Below the pieces are notes generated by a model, which had not been told where the DNA came from, ran no database searches, and worked only from the letters and a program-made list of their open reading frames with translations. DNA of 55,852 nucleotides from an uncultured Thermofilaceae archaeon (GTDB lineage: Archaea; Thermoproteota; Thermoprotei; Thermofilales; Thermofilaceae): NCBI GenBank assembly GCA_938036345.1, contig CALHPJ010000021.1:1-55852 (forward strand), in the 5' to 3' direction. How positions within the stretch are numbered: position 1 is the stretch's first letter; each line of letters starts with the position of its first letter. Below are positions 41,856 to 50,966 of this stretch, piece after piece. Both the position numbers and the translations under genes were made by a program.

Positions 41856-43378
41856 GCTGCGAGCCCCCCTAGCTTGGCGAAGTAAGACACCCCCTCACCT
41901 GGTTTAAGTGGATAGCCGCAGTAGGGACAGTAAACAGCATCGCGCGGAACTTCAGCGTAACAGTAGGGGCACCTGGCGCGCTCTCTTTGCCTCAGTATAA
42001 TGTAAAGAGAAAACGCTACAGCCGCGATAAGCGTTAAGGCCGCAACTATTGCCACATTTCTGCGTGTTCCAGCCGGCCCTTCTATACTGAACCCCCATTC
42101 GGCAAACAACGAGCTTAAGTCCTCTCCCGCTGCCGAGCTGATGGCACTTATTAAGTCCTGGTTATTCCTTACCCCACCCCTCTTTTTAATCTCTCTGACC
42201 ACCGCTTCTACGAAGTTTATCCCACCCCTCGACTTGGCTAACTCGGAGATGACGAAGTAGGAGGCGGCGTAGTAAGAGGCTTCATTCCCGGATGGAGTCC
42301 ACCTCTGAACGAAGCCAGGTTTAGCTAAACCTTGCTTGAACATCCAAATAGCATTCTCTAGGGACGATTCTTCGTCACCTACATCGAGACCTAGCTCTTC
42401 GCAGACCCTGAGCGAGACATATTGTGCAACACCCTCGTGGAACCAGCGGAGTTCTTGGTTGGCTGGGACGCCTGCGGCTCCAAGCGCTTTATGTACTAGC
42501 TCGTGCACCACCGTGGCTTCTAAGTAACCCTCCTTAAACCTTAGCAAGGCCAAGTTCAGGTGTATCGCCCCCTCTCCTCCCACGTTGATGTCCTCTCCAA
42601 TCACGTAACCTAGTGCACCGAGACCCAGCTGTGCAGGCAAAAAGAACTTGTACTCGACAGTATCCGGCGAGTACCCGAAGTATCGACCGAGCTTCGGCAG
42701 TGCAAGGCTAGTTACGTTGGCAATCCGGCCCGCGAACCCCCTGTAGGGGGGCGGTGATGTTACCTTAACAATCAACCGGTTGAAACTAAATTCGAAAACT
42801 TCGTCTGCTAGGGGTTCGGATAGCTCGTAGTTTATTACAACGCGCCCACCGGTAGCCAAGCCTCGCGAGGAGGCGTCTATCCAGATACTTTCACCGCTAC
42901 TTCTGTAGATTATTGGTGCGTCGTTTAGCCTCACATCTAAAATTTTCGCTAATCCATCGATCTTTACCTGAACTTTCACATAGGCTTCGGAGGGCGCTCC
43001 TAGCAGGGGGGACATGAACCAGCCCCTGTTTCCAATGCAGAGAGAGGCAAAGGGGAAGGCAAACGAAATATTCATGCTGAATATGCCCGAGTCGTCTGTT
43101 AGGTAGCTAAAGCTCACATTTTTGTAAAAGTAATACTGCGTCTCCTTTTCGGTTACATTCAGTAACTGCCCGCTCCATACGGTATACTTCCACTCCTCGA
43201 AGCGCGGCAAGTAAGTGTAAAAGTGCGACCCACCGCTATCAGTCACTACCAATGTTACACTGGCGTTACCGCCTCTTTGAACTTCAATGAAGTAGCTGAG
43301 ATCCGGTGCTCCATTGACCGTCCAGATGGTACAGATTAGCAGTGTAGCAATCAATATGAGGGCTAAACGCGGACCCAC
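41810..43378 (-). CDS. Secreted membrane metallopeptidase with a cytoplasmic zinc ribbon
   Basis: 522 residues from GTG 43378. Signal peptide (1-23), an outside beta-sandwich domain, then a gluzincin catalytic helix TVVHELVHKALG (HExxH near 292-296) with the third ligand in WFHEGVAQYVS (Glu near 315), as in M1/M61-type peptidases. One membrane helix (about 455-475) is followed by CPYCYAEVPRDAVYCPYCGYPL, a four-Cys zinc ribbon on the cytoplasmic side. The exact family is not settled. An AACTTAAAAG box 20-30 nt upstream suits leaderless initiation. Confidence 0.82.
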   Translation of the reverse strand: MGPRLALILIATLLICTIWTVNGAPDLSYFIEVQRGGNASVTLVVTDSGGSHFYTYLPRFEEWKYTVWSGQLLNVTEKETQYYFYKNVSFSYLTDDSGIFSMNISFAFPFASLCIGNRGWFMSPLLGAPSEAYVKVQVKIDGLAKILDVRLNDAPIIYRSSGESIWIDASSRGLATGGRVVINYELSEPLADEVFEFSFNRLIVKVTSPPPYRGFAGRIANVTSLALPKLGRYFGYSPDTVEYKFFLPAQLGLGALGYVIGEDINVGGEGAIHLNLALLRFKEGYLEATVVHELVHKALGAAGVPANQELRWFHEGVAQYVSLRVCEELGLDVGDEESSLENAIWMFKQGLAKPGFVQRWTPSGNEASYYAASYFVISELAKSRGGINFVEAVVREIKKRGGVRNNQDLISAISSAAGEDLSSLFAEWGFSIEGPAGTRRNVAIVAALTLIAAVAFSLYIILRQRERARCPYCYAEVPRDAVYCPYCGYPLKPGEGVSYFAKLGGLAAYWLARSLLNSSSCS

Positions 43379-43464
43379 ACCTACACTAAGAGCCCGGTCT
43401 TTTAAGTTCTCCTCGCTAGATCGCTGGGTTTTTATTGCATGCTAGCAGCTACTCCCAGGGCACG

Positions 43465-44160
43465 ATGCCGAGCATAAACTACTACGCAGCAGTTGTGGAT
43501 AACCCCGCGTTACTTGTCTCGGATATCCACGCCGAGTTCGGCGACAGGAAAATGGCCCTGGTGACTTGCTTAGCAGCCGAGGTCGGCGCCAGCTCGCTAG
43601 TGGTGCTGGGCGACTTGTTCGACGACATGCACCGCACAGTTACGATGGATGAGCTGGGCAGAGCCCTTAAGGCTATTTTCAGGGAAAGTGCTTTAAGCGA
43701 ATTGGAGGTCTACTACGTAACTAGCCTCTCTAGCCACGATCCAATACTAGGCAAAGAGCTACACATATGCCTAGGTAGTGCGAGGGTTCACTTGTATCCT
43801 GGAGTCCTAATCGCTCAAATGGGAAGGGGGGTAGCATTCCTAACACATGGGGACATAATAGTGAAGAATGGCGCTCACGCGTTCGCGGTTAACCTGTTAG
43901 CAGAAATGTTCGGTAAAACCCTTTACCTTGAGAGAAAGCTCAGGAAGGCATTGCAGTTGCCTGACAACTGGTGGCTGTTCATGGGACACACGCATCTACC
44001 CGGCTTGGACCCTGCCTTTAAAGTAGGGAACACAGGTAGTTGGAGAGGCGCATGGGTACCAGGTGTACCATACTGGCGCCCACCGTCTCGCACAGTGATA
44101 TACGTGGGGGACAACGAGGTGAGGCTCCTGCGTGCAGGAGAGGTGAGTAAGAGATATTAA
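43465..44160 (+). CDS. Calcineurin-like metallophosphoesterase
   Basis: 231 residues from ATG 43465; a TTG-started longer form would cover the TTTTTATTGC box at 43428-43437. The di-metal motifs are SDIHAEFGD (D-x-H), VLGDLFDD (GDxxD), the altered SSHD (in place of GNHD), LTHGD and MGHTHLP (GHTH). The missing Asn of GNHD is notable but SxHD variants occur. Substrate unknown. First gene of the stretch leading to rps2. Confidence 0.82.
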   Translation: MPSINYYAAVVDNPALLVSDIHAEFGDRKMALVTCLAAEVGASSLVVLGDLFDDMHRTVTMDELGRALKAIFRESALSELEVYYVTSLSSHDPILGKELHICLGSARVHLYPGVLIAQMGRGVAFLTHGDIIVKNGAHAFAVNLLAEMFGKTLYLERKLRKALQLPDNWWLFMGHTHLPGLDPAFKVGNTGSWRGAWVPGVPYWRPPSRTVIYVGDNEVRLLRAGEVSKRY

Positions 44161-44182
44161 GGTATGACGGACAGCCGCGCAA

Positions 44183-44189
44183 GGTGATC
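44183..44189 (+). promoter_or_regulatory. Ribosome site deciding the TTG start of rps2
   Basis: GGTGATC is fully complementary to the 16S 3' end and stands two bases before TTG 44192. It is the left-shifted half of GGAGGTGATC, also seen before the DppF-like gene. There is no ATG or GTG in this frame nearby, so it fixes the start. Confidence 0.6.
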
Positions 44190-44191
44190 AG

Positions 44192-44863
44192 TTGGCAACG
44201 GAAGAGGAAAGGGCAAAGGACGTAGCAAAGATTCAGGAGGAGCTAAAGGAGGTCGAGCTATTGGTACCACTAGAACTTTACCTGGTAACCGGTATTAGAA
44301 TAGGCACCAGGATGAAAAGCAAGTTCATGAAACGCTTTATATACGGTATAAGGCCGGACGGACTCTACCTTCTAGATGTACAGGAAATTGACCGCAGGAT
44401 TAGGATTGCAGCCCGCTTTATAGCTCGCTACGAGCCGTCCCGTGTTGTGGTTGTATCCGCTAGGCAGTACGGCTTCACCCCCGTCCAAAAATTCTGCGCA
44501 TTGACCGGCTGCATACCTGTCATCGGCCGCTTCCCCCCCGGCATACTAACGAATCCGCGATTCAGCAATTATGTTGAGGCAGACCTCTTAATAGCCACCG
44601 ATCCTAGGGTCGACTTTCAAGCGATAAACGAGGCGGCGGCCATAGGCATACCAGTAGTAGCGTTCTGCGACACTGATAGCCCGGTCGAAAACGTCGACCT
44701 AGTAATCCCGGCCAATAATCGTGGTAGAAAGTCCCTAGCATTACTCTACTGGCTCCTAGCTAGGCAGGTCCTACGGGAAAGAGGGGAACTGCCGCCGGGA
44801 GGGGAATTGCCAATCCCTCCTGAAGAATTTGAAGCGAAAGTCATACTGAGTAGCGAAGTTTAA
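44192..44863 (+). CDS. rps2: Small-subunit ribosomal protein S2
   Basis: 223 residues from TTG 44192. Archaeal S2 pattern: VPLELYLVTGIRIGTRMKSKFMKRFIYGIRPDGLYLLDVQEIDRRIR, VSARQYG..PVQKF, GRFPPGILTNPRF, LLIATDPRVDFQAINEA...GIPVVAFCDTDSPVENVDLVIPANN. Cytoplasmic, in the 30S body. Conserved archaeal neighbour of memo and isoprenoid genes. Confidence 0.95.
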   Translation: MATEEERAKDVAKIQEELKEVELLVPLELYLVTGIRIGTRMKSKFMKRFIYGIRPDGLYLLDVQEIDRRIRIAARFIARYEPSRVVVVSARQYGFTPVQKFCALTGCIPVIGRFPPGILTNPRFSNYVEADLLIATDPRVDFQAINEAAAIGIPVVAFCDTDSPVENVDLVIPANNRGRKSLALLYWLLARQVLRERGELPPGGELPIPPEEFEAKVILSSEV

Positions 44864-44934
44864 TGAGAACCAATAAGCCTTTTGCAACGAAAGCTAAAAT
44901 AGTGGGCTCTTAGGCAATTCGGTACTGGAAGTTT

Positions 44935-45786
44935 ATGAGGATTAGAAAGCCTGTAGTTTCAGGTTTATTTTATGAAGCTAACAGGGAGCGTTTAATCAAG
45001 CAACTCGAAGAAGCCTTCACGAAGGGTCCAGGCGCCAAGCCTGCTACCTCTGGGGCGTATAAGGGGAACATAGTGGGTATCGTCGCTCCCCACGCCGGTT
45101 ACGTTTACTCTGGTTATGTAGCTGCTTTCGGTTATGCAGAGCTAGCTAAAGGTGGGGTGCCGGAAACAATTGTACTACTAGGTCCCAACCATCACGGAGT
45201 GGGGATCCCCGTAGCTGTTTCGGAGGCGAATGCATGGGAGACCCCTCTAGGTTCAGTAGAGGTGGACAAAGACTTTGCGAAGCGGCTTGTTGAGAAAAGC
45301 GGGATTTTAGCTTTTGACGAAAGTGCACATAGGTACGAACACTCGTTAGAGGTGCAGTTACCTTTTCTGCAGTTTATTTTTGGAGGCGGCTTCAAAATAG
45401 TCCCGGTCACCATGTACTTACAGAATCTCGAAGTATCAAGAAAACTCGGGCGCGCTATAGCTGCGCTGATTAAGGAGAGCGGGATAAAAGCGTACATAGT
45501 AGCCAGTAGCGACTTTACCCATTACGAAGAATCCGGGAAAGCTGCAATGAAAGATAAAGCCGCGATAGACGCCATAATCAAACTTGACGAGAGGGAGTTT
45601 TACGATATAGTTATAGAGAGGGATGCTACCATTTGCGGCTATGGGGCAATAATGGCAATAATTTCGGCCTCTAAGGAGCTGGAAGGCCGAAACGTCCGAC
45701 TGCTGAAGTACGCCAACTCCGGGGATGTTACAGGAGATTACTCATCCGTCGTCGGCTATGCCAGCCTAGTGTTTTCAAGGTGTTAA
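44935..45786 (+). CDS. MEMO-family protein
   Basis: 283 residues from ATG 44935. The family pattern is complete: RKPVVSGLFYEANRERL, GIVAPHAGYVYSGYVAAFGYAEL, LLGPNHHGVGIPVAVS (HH), HEHS-like YEHSLEVQLPFLQ, VASSDFTHYE, and CGYGAIMAI. The fold is that of class III extradiol dioxygenases; human MEMO1 has been reported as a copper/iron binder. In archaea the gene regularly sits between rps2 and mevalonate-pathway genes, as here. Confidence 0.92.
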   Translation: MRIRKPVVSGLFYEANRERLIKQLEEAFTKGPGAKPATSGAYKGNIVGIVAPHAGYVYSGYVAAFGYAELAKGGVPETIVLLGPNHHGVGIPVAVSEANAWETPLGSVEVDKDFAKRLVEKSGILAFDESAHRYEHSLEVQLPFLQFIFGGGFKIVPVTMYLQNLEVSRKLGRAIAALIKESGIKAYIVASSDFTHYEESGKAAMKDKAAIDAIIKLDEREFYDIVIERDATICGYGAIMAIISASKELEGRNVRLLKYANSGDVTGDYSSVVGYASLVFSRC

Positions 45787-46880
45787 ACGTGGGGAAGCAC
45801 TTCGACACCTATAATAGGAAGGATGAGCACATCTACTACTCTTTGCTACCCGCATCCCAGTCCAGCGTCAAAACATCGTGGTTAGAATGCGCAGAGCTTG
45901 TTCACATCGCTACCCCGGAAGTCAACCTTCACGAAGTCAACCTTGCAACTCGCTTTCTAGGCTGCGAGCTCAGTGCACCGCTTTTAATCGCTGGGATGAC
46001 CGGCGGTACCTATACTGCGGAGAAGTTCAACGCGATGTTTGCCAGAGCGGCTGAGGAACTTAAGATAGCCATTGGGGTCGGAAGCCAGCGTATAGCTTTG
46101 GAAAGACCGGAAGTTCGAAGATCGTTCCAAATAGTTAGGAAATATGCCATCAACGTTCCAGTAATCGCGAACATAGGGGCGAGCCAAGTGATCGGAGAAC
46201 TGGGACCAGCCGAAATAGGGAAGCTCGTCGATATGGTCGAGGCGGATGCGTTGGCTATTCATCTAAATCCGTTGCAAGAGGTGCTGCAAATAGAGGGAGA
46301 TTCCCACTACTACGGTTTTCTCGAAAAACTGGAGAAGGTGGTGAGTAAAGCCCCGGTACCGGTTATAGTTAAAGAAACTGGCGCTGGCATAAGCAAAGAG
46401 GTAGCGGAAAAAATAACCTCTACAGGAGTGCTGGGCATAGATGTTGGCGGAGCCGGCGGTACTTCCTTCGCGAAAGTCGAGGGATTAAGAGCCCTTGGCG
46501 AGGGAAGAACTCTGCTTTACGAATTAGCCGAAGACTTCGCCGAATGGGGGATACCCACTGCTGCAAGCGTGATTGAGGTGCGAAATGCGTCCGCTGATTT
46601 GCTTGTTATCGCTACGGGGGGCATAAGAAACGGAGTCGACGTGGCTAAGGCGATTAGGCTGGGGGCGGATTTATGCGGTTTAGCGTACCCCGTTATCCGC
46701 GCCGCGGCTGAGGGCGGATACATATCTGTGGTAAATTACTTGAAGCGAGTTATAGAGGGGTTGAGGCGAGCCGCATTTTTAACCGGTTCAAGGAACTTGG
46801 TTGAGCTAAAGCGAGCGGCAATAGTTATTAGGGGGGGACTGAGGGAGTGGATTGAAGCGAGGGGTCTAAAGATACCTTAG
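45780..46880 (+). CDS. fni: Type 2 isopentenyl-diphosphate isomerase (FMN)
   Basis: 366 residues. Isomerises IPP and DMAPP using reduced FMN for archaeal ether lipids. RKDEHIYYSLLP, APLLIAGMTGGT, AIGVGSQRIAL, IANIGASQVIG, ALAIHLNPLQEVLQIEGDSHYYGFLEKLEKV, VIVKETGAGIS, GIDVGGAGGTSFAKVE, TGGIRNGVDVAKAI and LGADLCGLA are the family's flavin and substrate elements. Begins at GTG 45780 overlapping the memo stop by seven bases (GTG 45789 is possible). Confidence 0.94.
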   Translation: MLNVGKHFDTYNRKDEHIYYSLLPASQSSVKTSWLECAELVHIATPEVNLHEVNLATRFLGCELSAPLLIAGMTGGTYTAEKFNAMFARAAEELKIAIGVGSQRIALERPEVRRSFQIVRKYAINVPVIANIGASQVIGELGPAEIGKLVDMVEADALAIHLNPLQEVLQIEGDSHYYGFLEKLEKVVSKAPVPVIVKETGAGISKEVAEKITSTGVLGIDVGGAGGTSFAKVEGLRALGEGRTLLYELAEDFAEWGIPTAASVIEVRNASADLLVIATGGIRNGVDVAKAIRLGADLCGLAYPVIRAAAEGGYISVVNYLKRVIEGLRRAAFLTGSRNLVELKRAAIVIRGGLREWIEARGLKIP

Positions 46881-48259
46881 CTATGGAGATTACCCTTTGT
46901 TGTACTCCTTGGTTCAATGTAATCATGCGGAGCGTCTTCGAAGAGCTCTAGGTACTTCCTCAAGGAGGATGGGATTCGCACCCTCCCGTCCGGTTCTTGG
47001 TGGTTCTCAAGTATTGCTGTTATCGTCCTAGAGGTAGCTATCGCCGTGGAGTTCAGCGTATGGACGTAGCCTTCGGCTGGAGCTCCTCGAGCCCTAGCGA
47101 ACCTTATACCAAGCCTATAAGATTGGTAATCCGTTGTGTTACTGCACGATACCATTTCCCTATACTTGCCCTGTGCCGGCATCCAAGCTTCCAAGTCGTA
47201 CTTTTTGGCAGCGACTACGCCGAGGTCTCCCGAGCACACGTTAACCACTCTATAGGGAATTTCGAGACCTTGAAATAGCTCTTCGGCGTTTCTAATCAAT
47301 TTCTCATGCATTTCCCATGAGTCCTCTGGCAAGCAGTAAACAAATTGCTCCACCTTTATAAACTGGTGAACCCTGAAAATACCTTTTGTATCCTTTCCAT
47401 GGGCCCCAGCCTCCTTCCTGAAGCATGGGCTAACTCCTGCGTAGAGAAGCGGTAGCTCGTCTTTGGGGATTGTTTCACCCATGTGCAAGGCGGCCAGTGG
47501 ATGCTCCGCAGTAGCGATTAAGTAGAGGTCCTCCCCCTCCACCTTGTATATTACGTTTTCGAAATCTTCGAAGCTTATAACACCCTCCAATGGCTTCCTT
47601 CTCAGCATATAGGGGGGAACAACGATTGTAAAGCCCTTCTTAGATAAGTTATCGAGCGCATAGAGTGTAAGCGCCTGCTCAAGCCACACAAGGTCATCAA
47701 ACATGTAGTAGAACCTCGCTCCGGCGACTTTTCCCGCTCTAACCGTGTCAACCCAGCCTTTCTCCTCACTAATGTCAGCGTGACCAACGGGTTTCCAGTT
47801 TATAACCTCGTAGCACACGTCAAAACCCTTCGTCTGCGACCTAAAGGCTTCGAGAAAGCCTTCCCAGACTTTGGGCTTCCCCCAGACCCTAACCGGCTGG
47901 TTATCCTCCTCGCTTTCGCCAGGTGGAACAGTTTCATGCACTACATTGGGTATCCTCAGCAACACCTTCTCTCTCTCAGCCTCGATCTGAGCCAGCTTTT
48001 TCTCCGCAGCCTCTATTTCCTCGCTCAGCTTTTTTGCCTCGTTCATGAGGTTGAGTCTCTCTTCCCGACTTACCCTGCTTATCTTGGCAGCCAACTCGTT
48101 CCTCACGTGCCTCAGCCTATCGATTTCCGCCTTGAGTTTCCTCCACTCCGAATCGAGCTGCAAAGCCTTATCCACTAAACTTACGTCATCGCCACGGATT
48201 AGCTGGGACCACCTCAGTTTTTCAGGATCGTTCCGAAGATAGTAAAGTATGCTCCACAC
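46877..48259 (-). CDS. serS: Seryl-tRNA synthetase
   Basis: 460 residues from GTG 48259, with GGGGAGGTA about 12 nt upstream. N-terminal coiled-coil arm (about 28-105, WRKLKAEIDRLRHVRNELAAKI...EKKLAQIEAEREKVL) that holds the tRNA long arm, then the class II core: motif 2 CFRKEAGAHGKDTKGIFRVHQFIKVE and motif 3 NSTAIATSRTITAILENHQEPDGRVRIP. Standard bacterial/archaeal type rather than the methanogen form. Its stop touches that of the IPP isomerase. Confidence 0.95.
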   Translation of the reverse strand: MWSILYYLRNDPEKLRWSQLIRGDDVSLVDKALQLDSEWRKLKAEIDRLRHVRNELAAKISRVSREERLNLMNEAKKLSEEIEAAEKKLAQIEAEREKVLLRIPNVVHETVPPGESEEDNQPVRVWGKPKVWEGFLEAFRSQTKGFDVCYEVINWKPVGHADISEEKGWVDTVRAGKVAGARFYYMFDDLVWLEQALTLYALDNLSKKGFTIVVPPYMLRRKPLEGVISFEDFENVIYKVEGEDLYLIATAEHPLAALHMGETIPKDELPLLYAGVSPCFRKEAGAHGKDTKGIFRVHQFIKVEQFVYCLPEDSWEMHEKLIRNAEELFQGLEIPYRVVNVCSGDLGVVAAKKYDLEAWMPAQGKYREMVSCSNTTDYQSYRLGIRFARARGAPAEGYVHTLNSTAIATSRTITAILENHQEPDGRVRIPSSLRKYLELFEDAPHDYIEPRSTTKGNLHS

Positions 48260-48310
48260 ATGTTCCCTTTACCTCCCCGCATAAAAAAGCCATCGGGGGT
48301 TGCACTCCAC

Positions 48311-49276
48311 TTAGACCGGCGGTGACTCCTTCGAGCCGCTCCGGTATTTTTCTAACCACTTTCTGAACTCGGTTGATGGGGGTTTCTCCATGTAAAGCTT
48401 CTTTCGCCTAGCCTCAAGGCACTTCTCGCTCAACCCTGCCATTAAAGCATAGGTAAGGAATTTGGTAATACCCGCTTCCTCCAGTTTCGCTCTCCAGTTT
48501 ATATCCCGAAGCGTGTGATGCGAGACAACAACGTCGACCGTCCTAGCTAGGGTGGCTAAGTTCTCCAAACCTGCTTTCACTGATGTTAGGTCTACACGAT
48601 ACCCTTCCAAGTACGTCGGAGGACCTCCTATGACTAGAAGGGTTGGCTTAAGCGACGCAAGAATTTCTGTCGTTCTTCGGTCGGCAGGCCCCTGAACGTC
48701 TGGAGCGTAGACAAGCGTCTGATCTCCGTATTCGATGCAGAAAACCGCTACGCATCCCATAACTTCTCCGCTTCCGTGGGGCAGGGGTCCTATCGCGGTT
48801 ACTCTAGTCGACCCGAGCGTTATGTTGGTGTTTTCAGCTTCCATTACCCTGCAACCGAGCTGCCTAAGTTGGCTCAGAACCACTGCCGCCCTCCTACGCT
48901 GGTTATAGCTAACCGTGTCGTCCGGTCTTTTGACTACTACGGTTTTACCTGCATACGTGGCCTCAAATATCTCCGCGTTTGTCCATTCGTAGTAACTGGT
49001 GTAGCTCGGCGTGTAGTGATCCAGGTGGAAGTGACTAATCGTGACTATCTCACAAGCCCTAGCAAATTCCAGGATGCGCATCCTGGCGTCACGCGCGGCT
49101 GAGAATTCCTCCGGATGGGGTGGCAGTCCGTACCTTATAGGCGCTAGGGACACGCCCGCGTCGAGCAATACAGCTGTGTCTGGTGTCTCGACTCCCAGCG
49201 CCATCGATCTAACGCCTAGGCTCTCGTCAGCCAATGGGTATAGGGAGATTCTTCCAAACCTCGCTGGCGTCAACAT
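48311..49276 (-). CDS. UPF0282-family metallo-beta-lactamase-fold protein
   Basis: 321 residues from ATG 49276. Begins PLADESLGVRSMALGVETPDTAVLLDAGVSLAP, then ISHFHLDHYTPSYTSYYEW (HxHxDH), VYAPDVQGP and VSHHTLRD; the LDAGVSLAPIRYGLPPHPEEF stretch is the mark of the archaeal UPF0282 group. Hydrolase activity is likely but the substrate is unknown. GATTTTTAAACC about 25 nt upstream. Confidence 0.85.
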   Translation of the reverse strand: MLTPARFGRISLYPLADESLGVRSMALGVETPDTAVLLDAGVSLAPIRYGLPPHPEEFSAARDARMRILEFARACEIVTISHFHLDHYTPSYTSYYEWTNAEIFEATYAGKTVVVKRPDDTVSYNQRRRAAVVLSQLRQLGCRVMEAENTNITLGSTRVTAIGPLPHGSGEVMGCVAVFCIEYGDQTLVYAPDVQGPADRRTTEILASLKPTLLVIGGPPTYLEGYRVDLTSVKAGLENLATLARTVDVVVSHHTLRDINWRAKLEEAGITKFLTYALMAGLSEKCLEARRKKLYMEKPPSTEFRKWLEKYRSGSKESPPV

Positions 49277-49354
49277 AGCGCTCCCCGCTTCGCGGTTTAA
49301 AAATCCTTAACCTTGGAGTAGCTATCATTTAAAAGTTGTGCGCCTGCTACTCAG

Positions 49355-50944
49355 GTGGTGAACACTTTAAGGGAAATTAACGTAGTGAGAAAAAAGGTGA
49401 GCGGCCACGCACTCGGAGTCGCCGTAGCTTACCCTTCAATCTATGATGTCGCAACGAAAAGCCTTTCCTTTCAGATGCTCTACTTTTACATCAATTCCTT
49501 GGAGGATTTTTACGCTGAGAGGTTTGTAGTACAAAGGTTGCGCGGAGGCGAGCCCCCCGCCTTGAGCATCGAGAGCGGGAGACTTCTGCGCGATTTTAAG
49601 TTAATACTTTTCTCAGTACATTACGAGCCGGACTACGTTAACATAGTTAGGCTTCTCCAGAGCGGGGGGGTTCATCCACTGGCACGTGAGAGGGAACAGA
49701 TAGTTGTCGTAGGAGGTCCCCCCGTGATAGCTAACCCCGTGACAATAAGCGAGATCGCAGATGTAGCGGTTGTAGGCGAGATAGAGAAAGCTGTGCCAGC
49801 TATCTTGGACGCTGTAGCTTCGCAAGCCGATGATAAGCGCAGTGTACTGGACTGCTTGCCCCCAGAGAAGGGTTTCTACGTCGGCTCGAGGGGTGATGAG
49901 CGCGTAATATACAACTATGTAGAAAATCTTCCGCTAGACTTTCATCCCGTAAAGCAGGTTCAACCCCTTAATGATAAATGGAGGAGAACTACGCTGATAG
50001 AAGTCTCTAGAGGGTGTCCAAGGAGGTGCAGATTTTGCCTGGAGGGGCACATTTTCTTGCCTAAAAGAGATAGACCTCTTTCAGATATACTTTACATTGC
50101 CGAGGAAGGATGTAAGCATAACCTGACCGAGCATGTCACGTTAATTGCTCTCTCCCTATTTGATCACCCCCAAGCAGATGAAGTAGTAGCAAGACTCCTT
50201 GAAATGGGCTGCGAGCTTTCGCTACCTTCTCTGAGGCTTGATGCTTTAAACAGAGAAAGGTTGGAACTGTTATCGAGAAGTGGGCAAAAAACGCTAACCG
50301 TAGCTCCGGAAACCCCCTCCGCTAGCCTCTCGAGCGCTATAGGTAAACCCTTTCTAAGAGATAAACTGCTGGAGGTTATCAAGGATGCTGAAGCACTTGG
50401 CTTCAGCGAAATCAAGCTATATTTTATGGTGGGATTGCCGGGCGAGCGGTATGATGACATAAAGGGGATAACCGATCTGGTCAAGAAAATCGCCGCTATT
50501 TCCGGCTTTAGAGGACCTAGGCGACTGAAGCTCAGCTTGAGCATTTTCGTACCCAAGCCGCAGACACCTATGCAGTGGTTTGGGATGGAGGAGTGGAAGA
50601 AACTAGGAGCTAAAATTTCAAGTGTAATGAACGAATTGAAGGGGGTCGCTGAGGTAAAGCCTTACAAGCCGCTTTGGGCCTACATACAATGCGTTCTTGG
50701 TAGAGCGGGAAGAGAGGCCACAAAGCTGCTCTTAAGGTGGGCGTCATCGGGAGGTGGATTAGGTGGCTGGCGTAGGGCTGTGCGAGAAACTGGATTTAAT
50801 GTATCCACATACATAGAACCCCTGAATATTGACAGGGAGAAAACGTGGGACGTAGTGGAAATACCTGCGTCAAGGGACCTTAAAAGGGGGTACGAGCTCT
50901 GTTTACAGCTTCTCGAGCGGCGAGCTGAGACGGAGGATATTTAA
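49355..50944 (+). CDS. Radical SAM protein with N-terminal B12-binding-like domain
   Basis: 529 residues from GTG 49355 (or 49358). The N-terminal 150 residues have the alternating fold and VVVGGPPVIANPVTISEIADVAVVGEIEKAVPAIL of the B12-type domain, although no DxHxxG base is seen. The radical SAM cluster is VSRGCPRRCRFCLEGH, then TLTVAPETPSASLSSAIGKPF, YFMVGLPGERYDDI, and a C-terminal family extension ending near SRDLKRGYELC. It matches the archaeal COG1032-type group without assigned reaction. Confidence 0.85.
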   Translation: MVNTLREINVVRKKVSGHALGVAVAYPSIYDVATKSLSFQMLYFYINSLEDFYAERFVVQRLRGGEPPALSIESGRLLRDFKLILFSVHYEPDYVNIVRLLQSGGVHPLAREREQIVVVGGPPVIANPVTISEIADVAVVGEIEKAVPAILDAVASQADDKRSVLDCLPPEKGFYVGSRGDERVIYNYVENLPLDFHPVKQVQPLNDKWRRTTLIEVSRGCPRRCRFCLEGHIFLPKRDRPLSDILYIAEEGCKHNLTEHVTLIALSLFDHPQADEVVARLLEMGCELSLPSLRLDALNRERLELLSRSGQKTLTVAPETPSASLSSAIGKPFLRDKLLEVIKDAEALGFSEIKLYFMVGLPGERYDDIKGITDLVKKIAAISGFRGPRRLKLSLSIFVPKPQTPMQWFGMEEWKKLGAKISSVMNELKGVAEVKPYKPLWAYIQCVLGRAGREATKLLLRWASSGGGLGGWRRAVRETGFNVSTYIEPLNIDREKTWDVVEIPASRDLKRGYELCLQLLERRAETEDI

Positions 50945-50966
50945 CTCTCCTGCAAACTTGGTAGCG

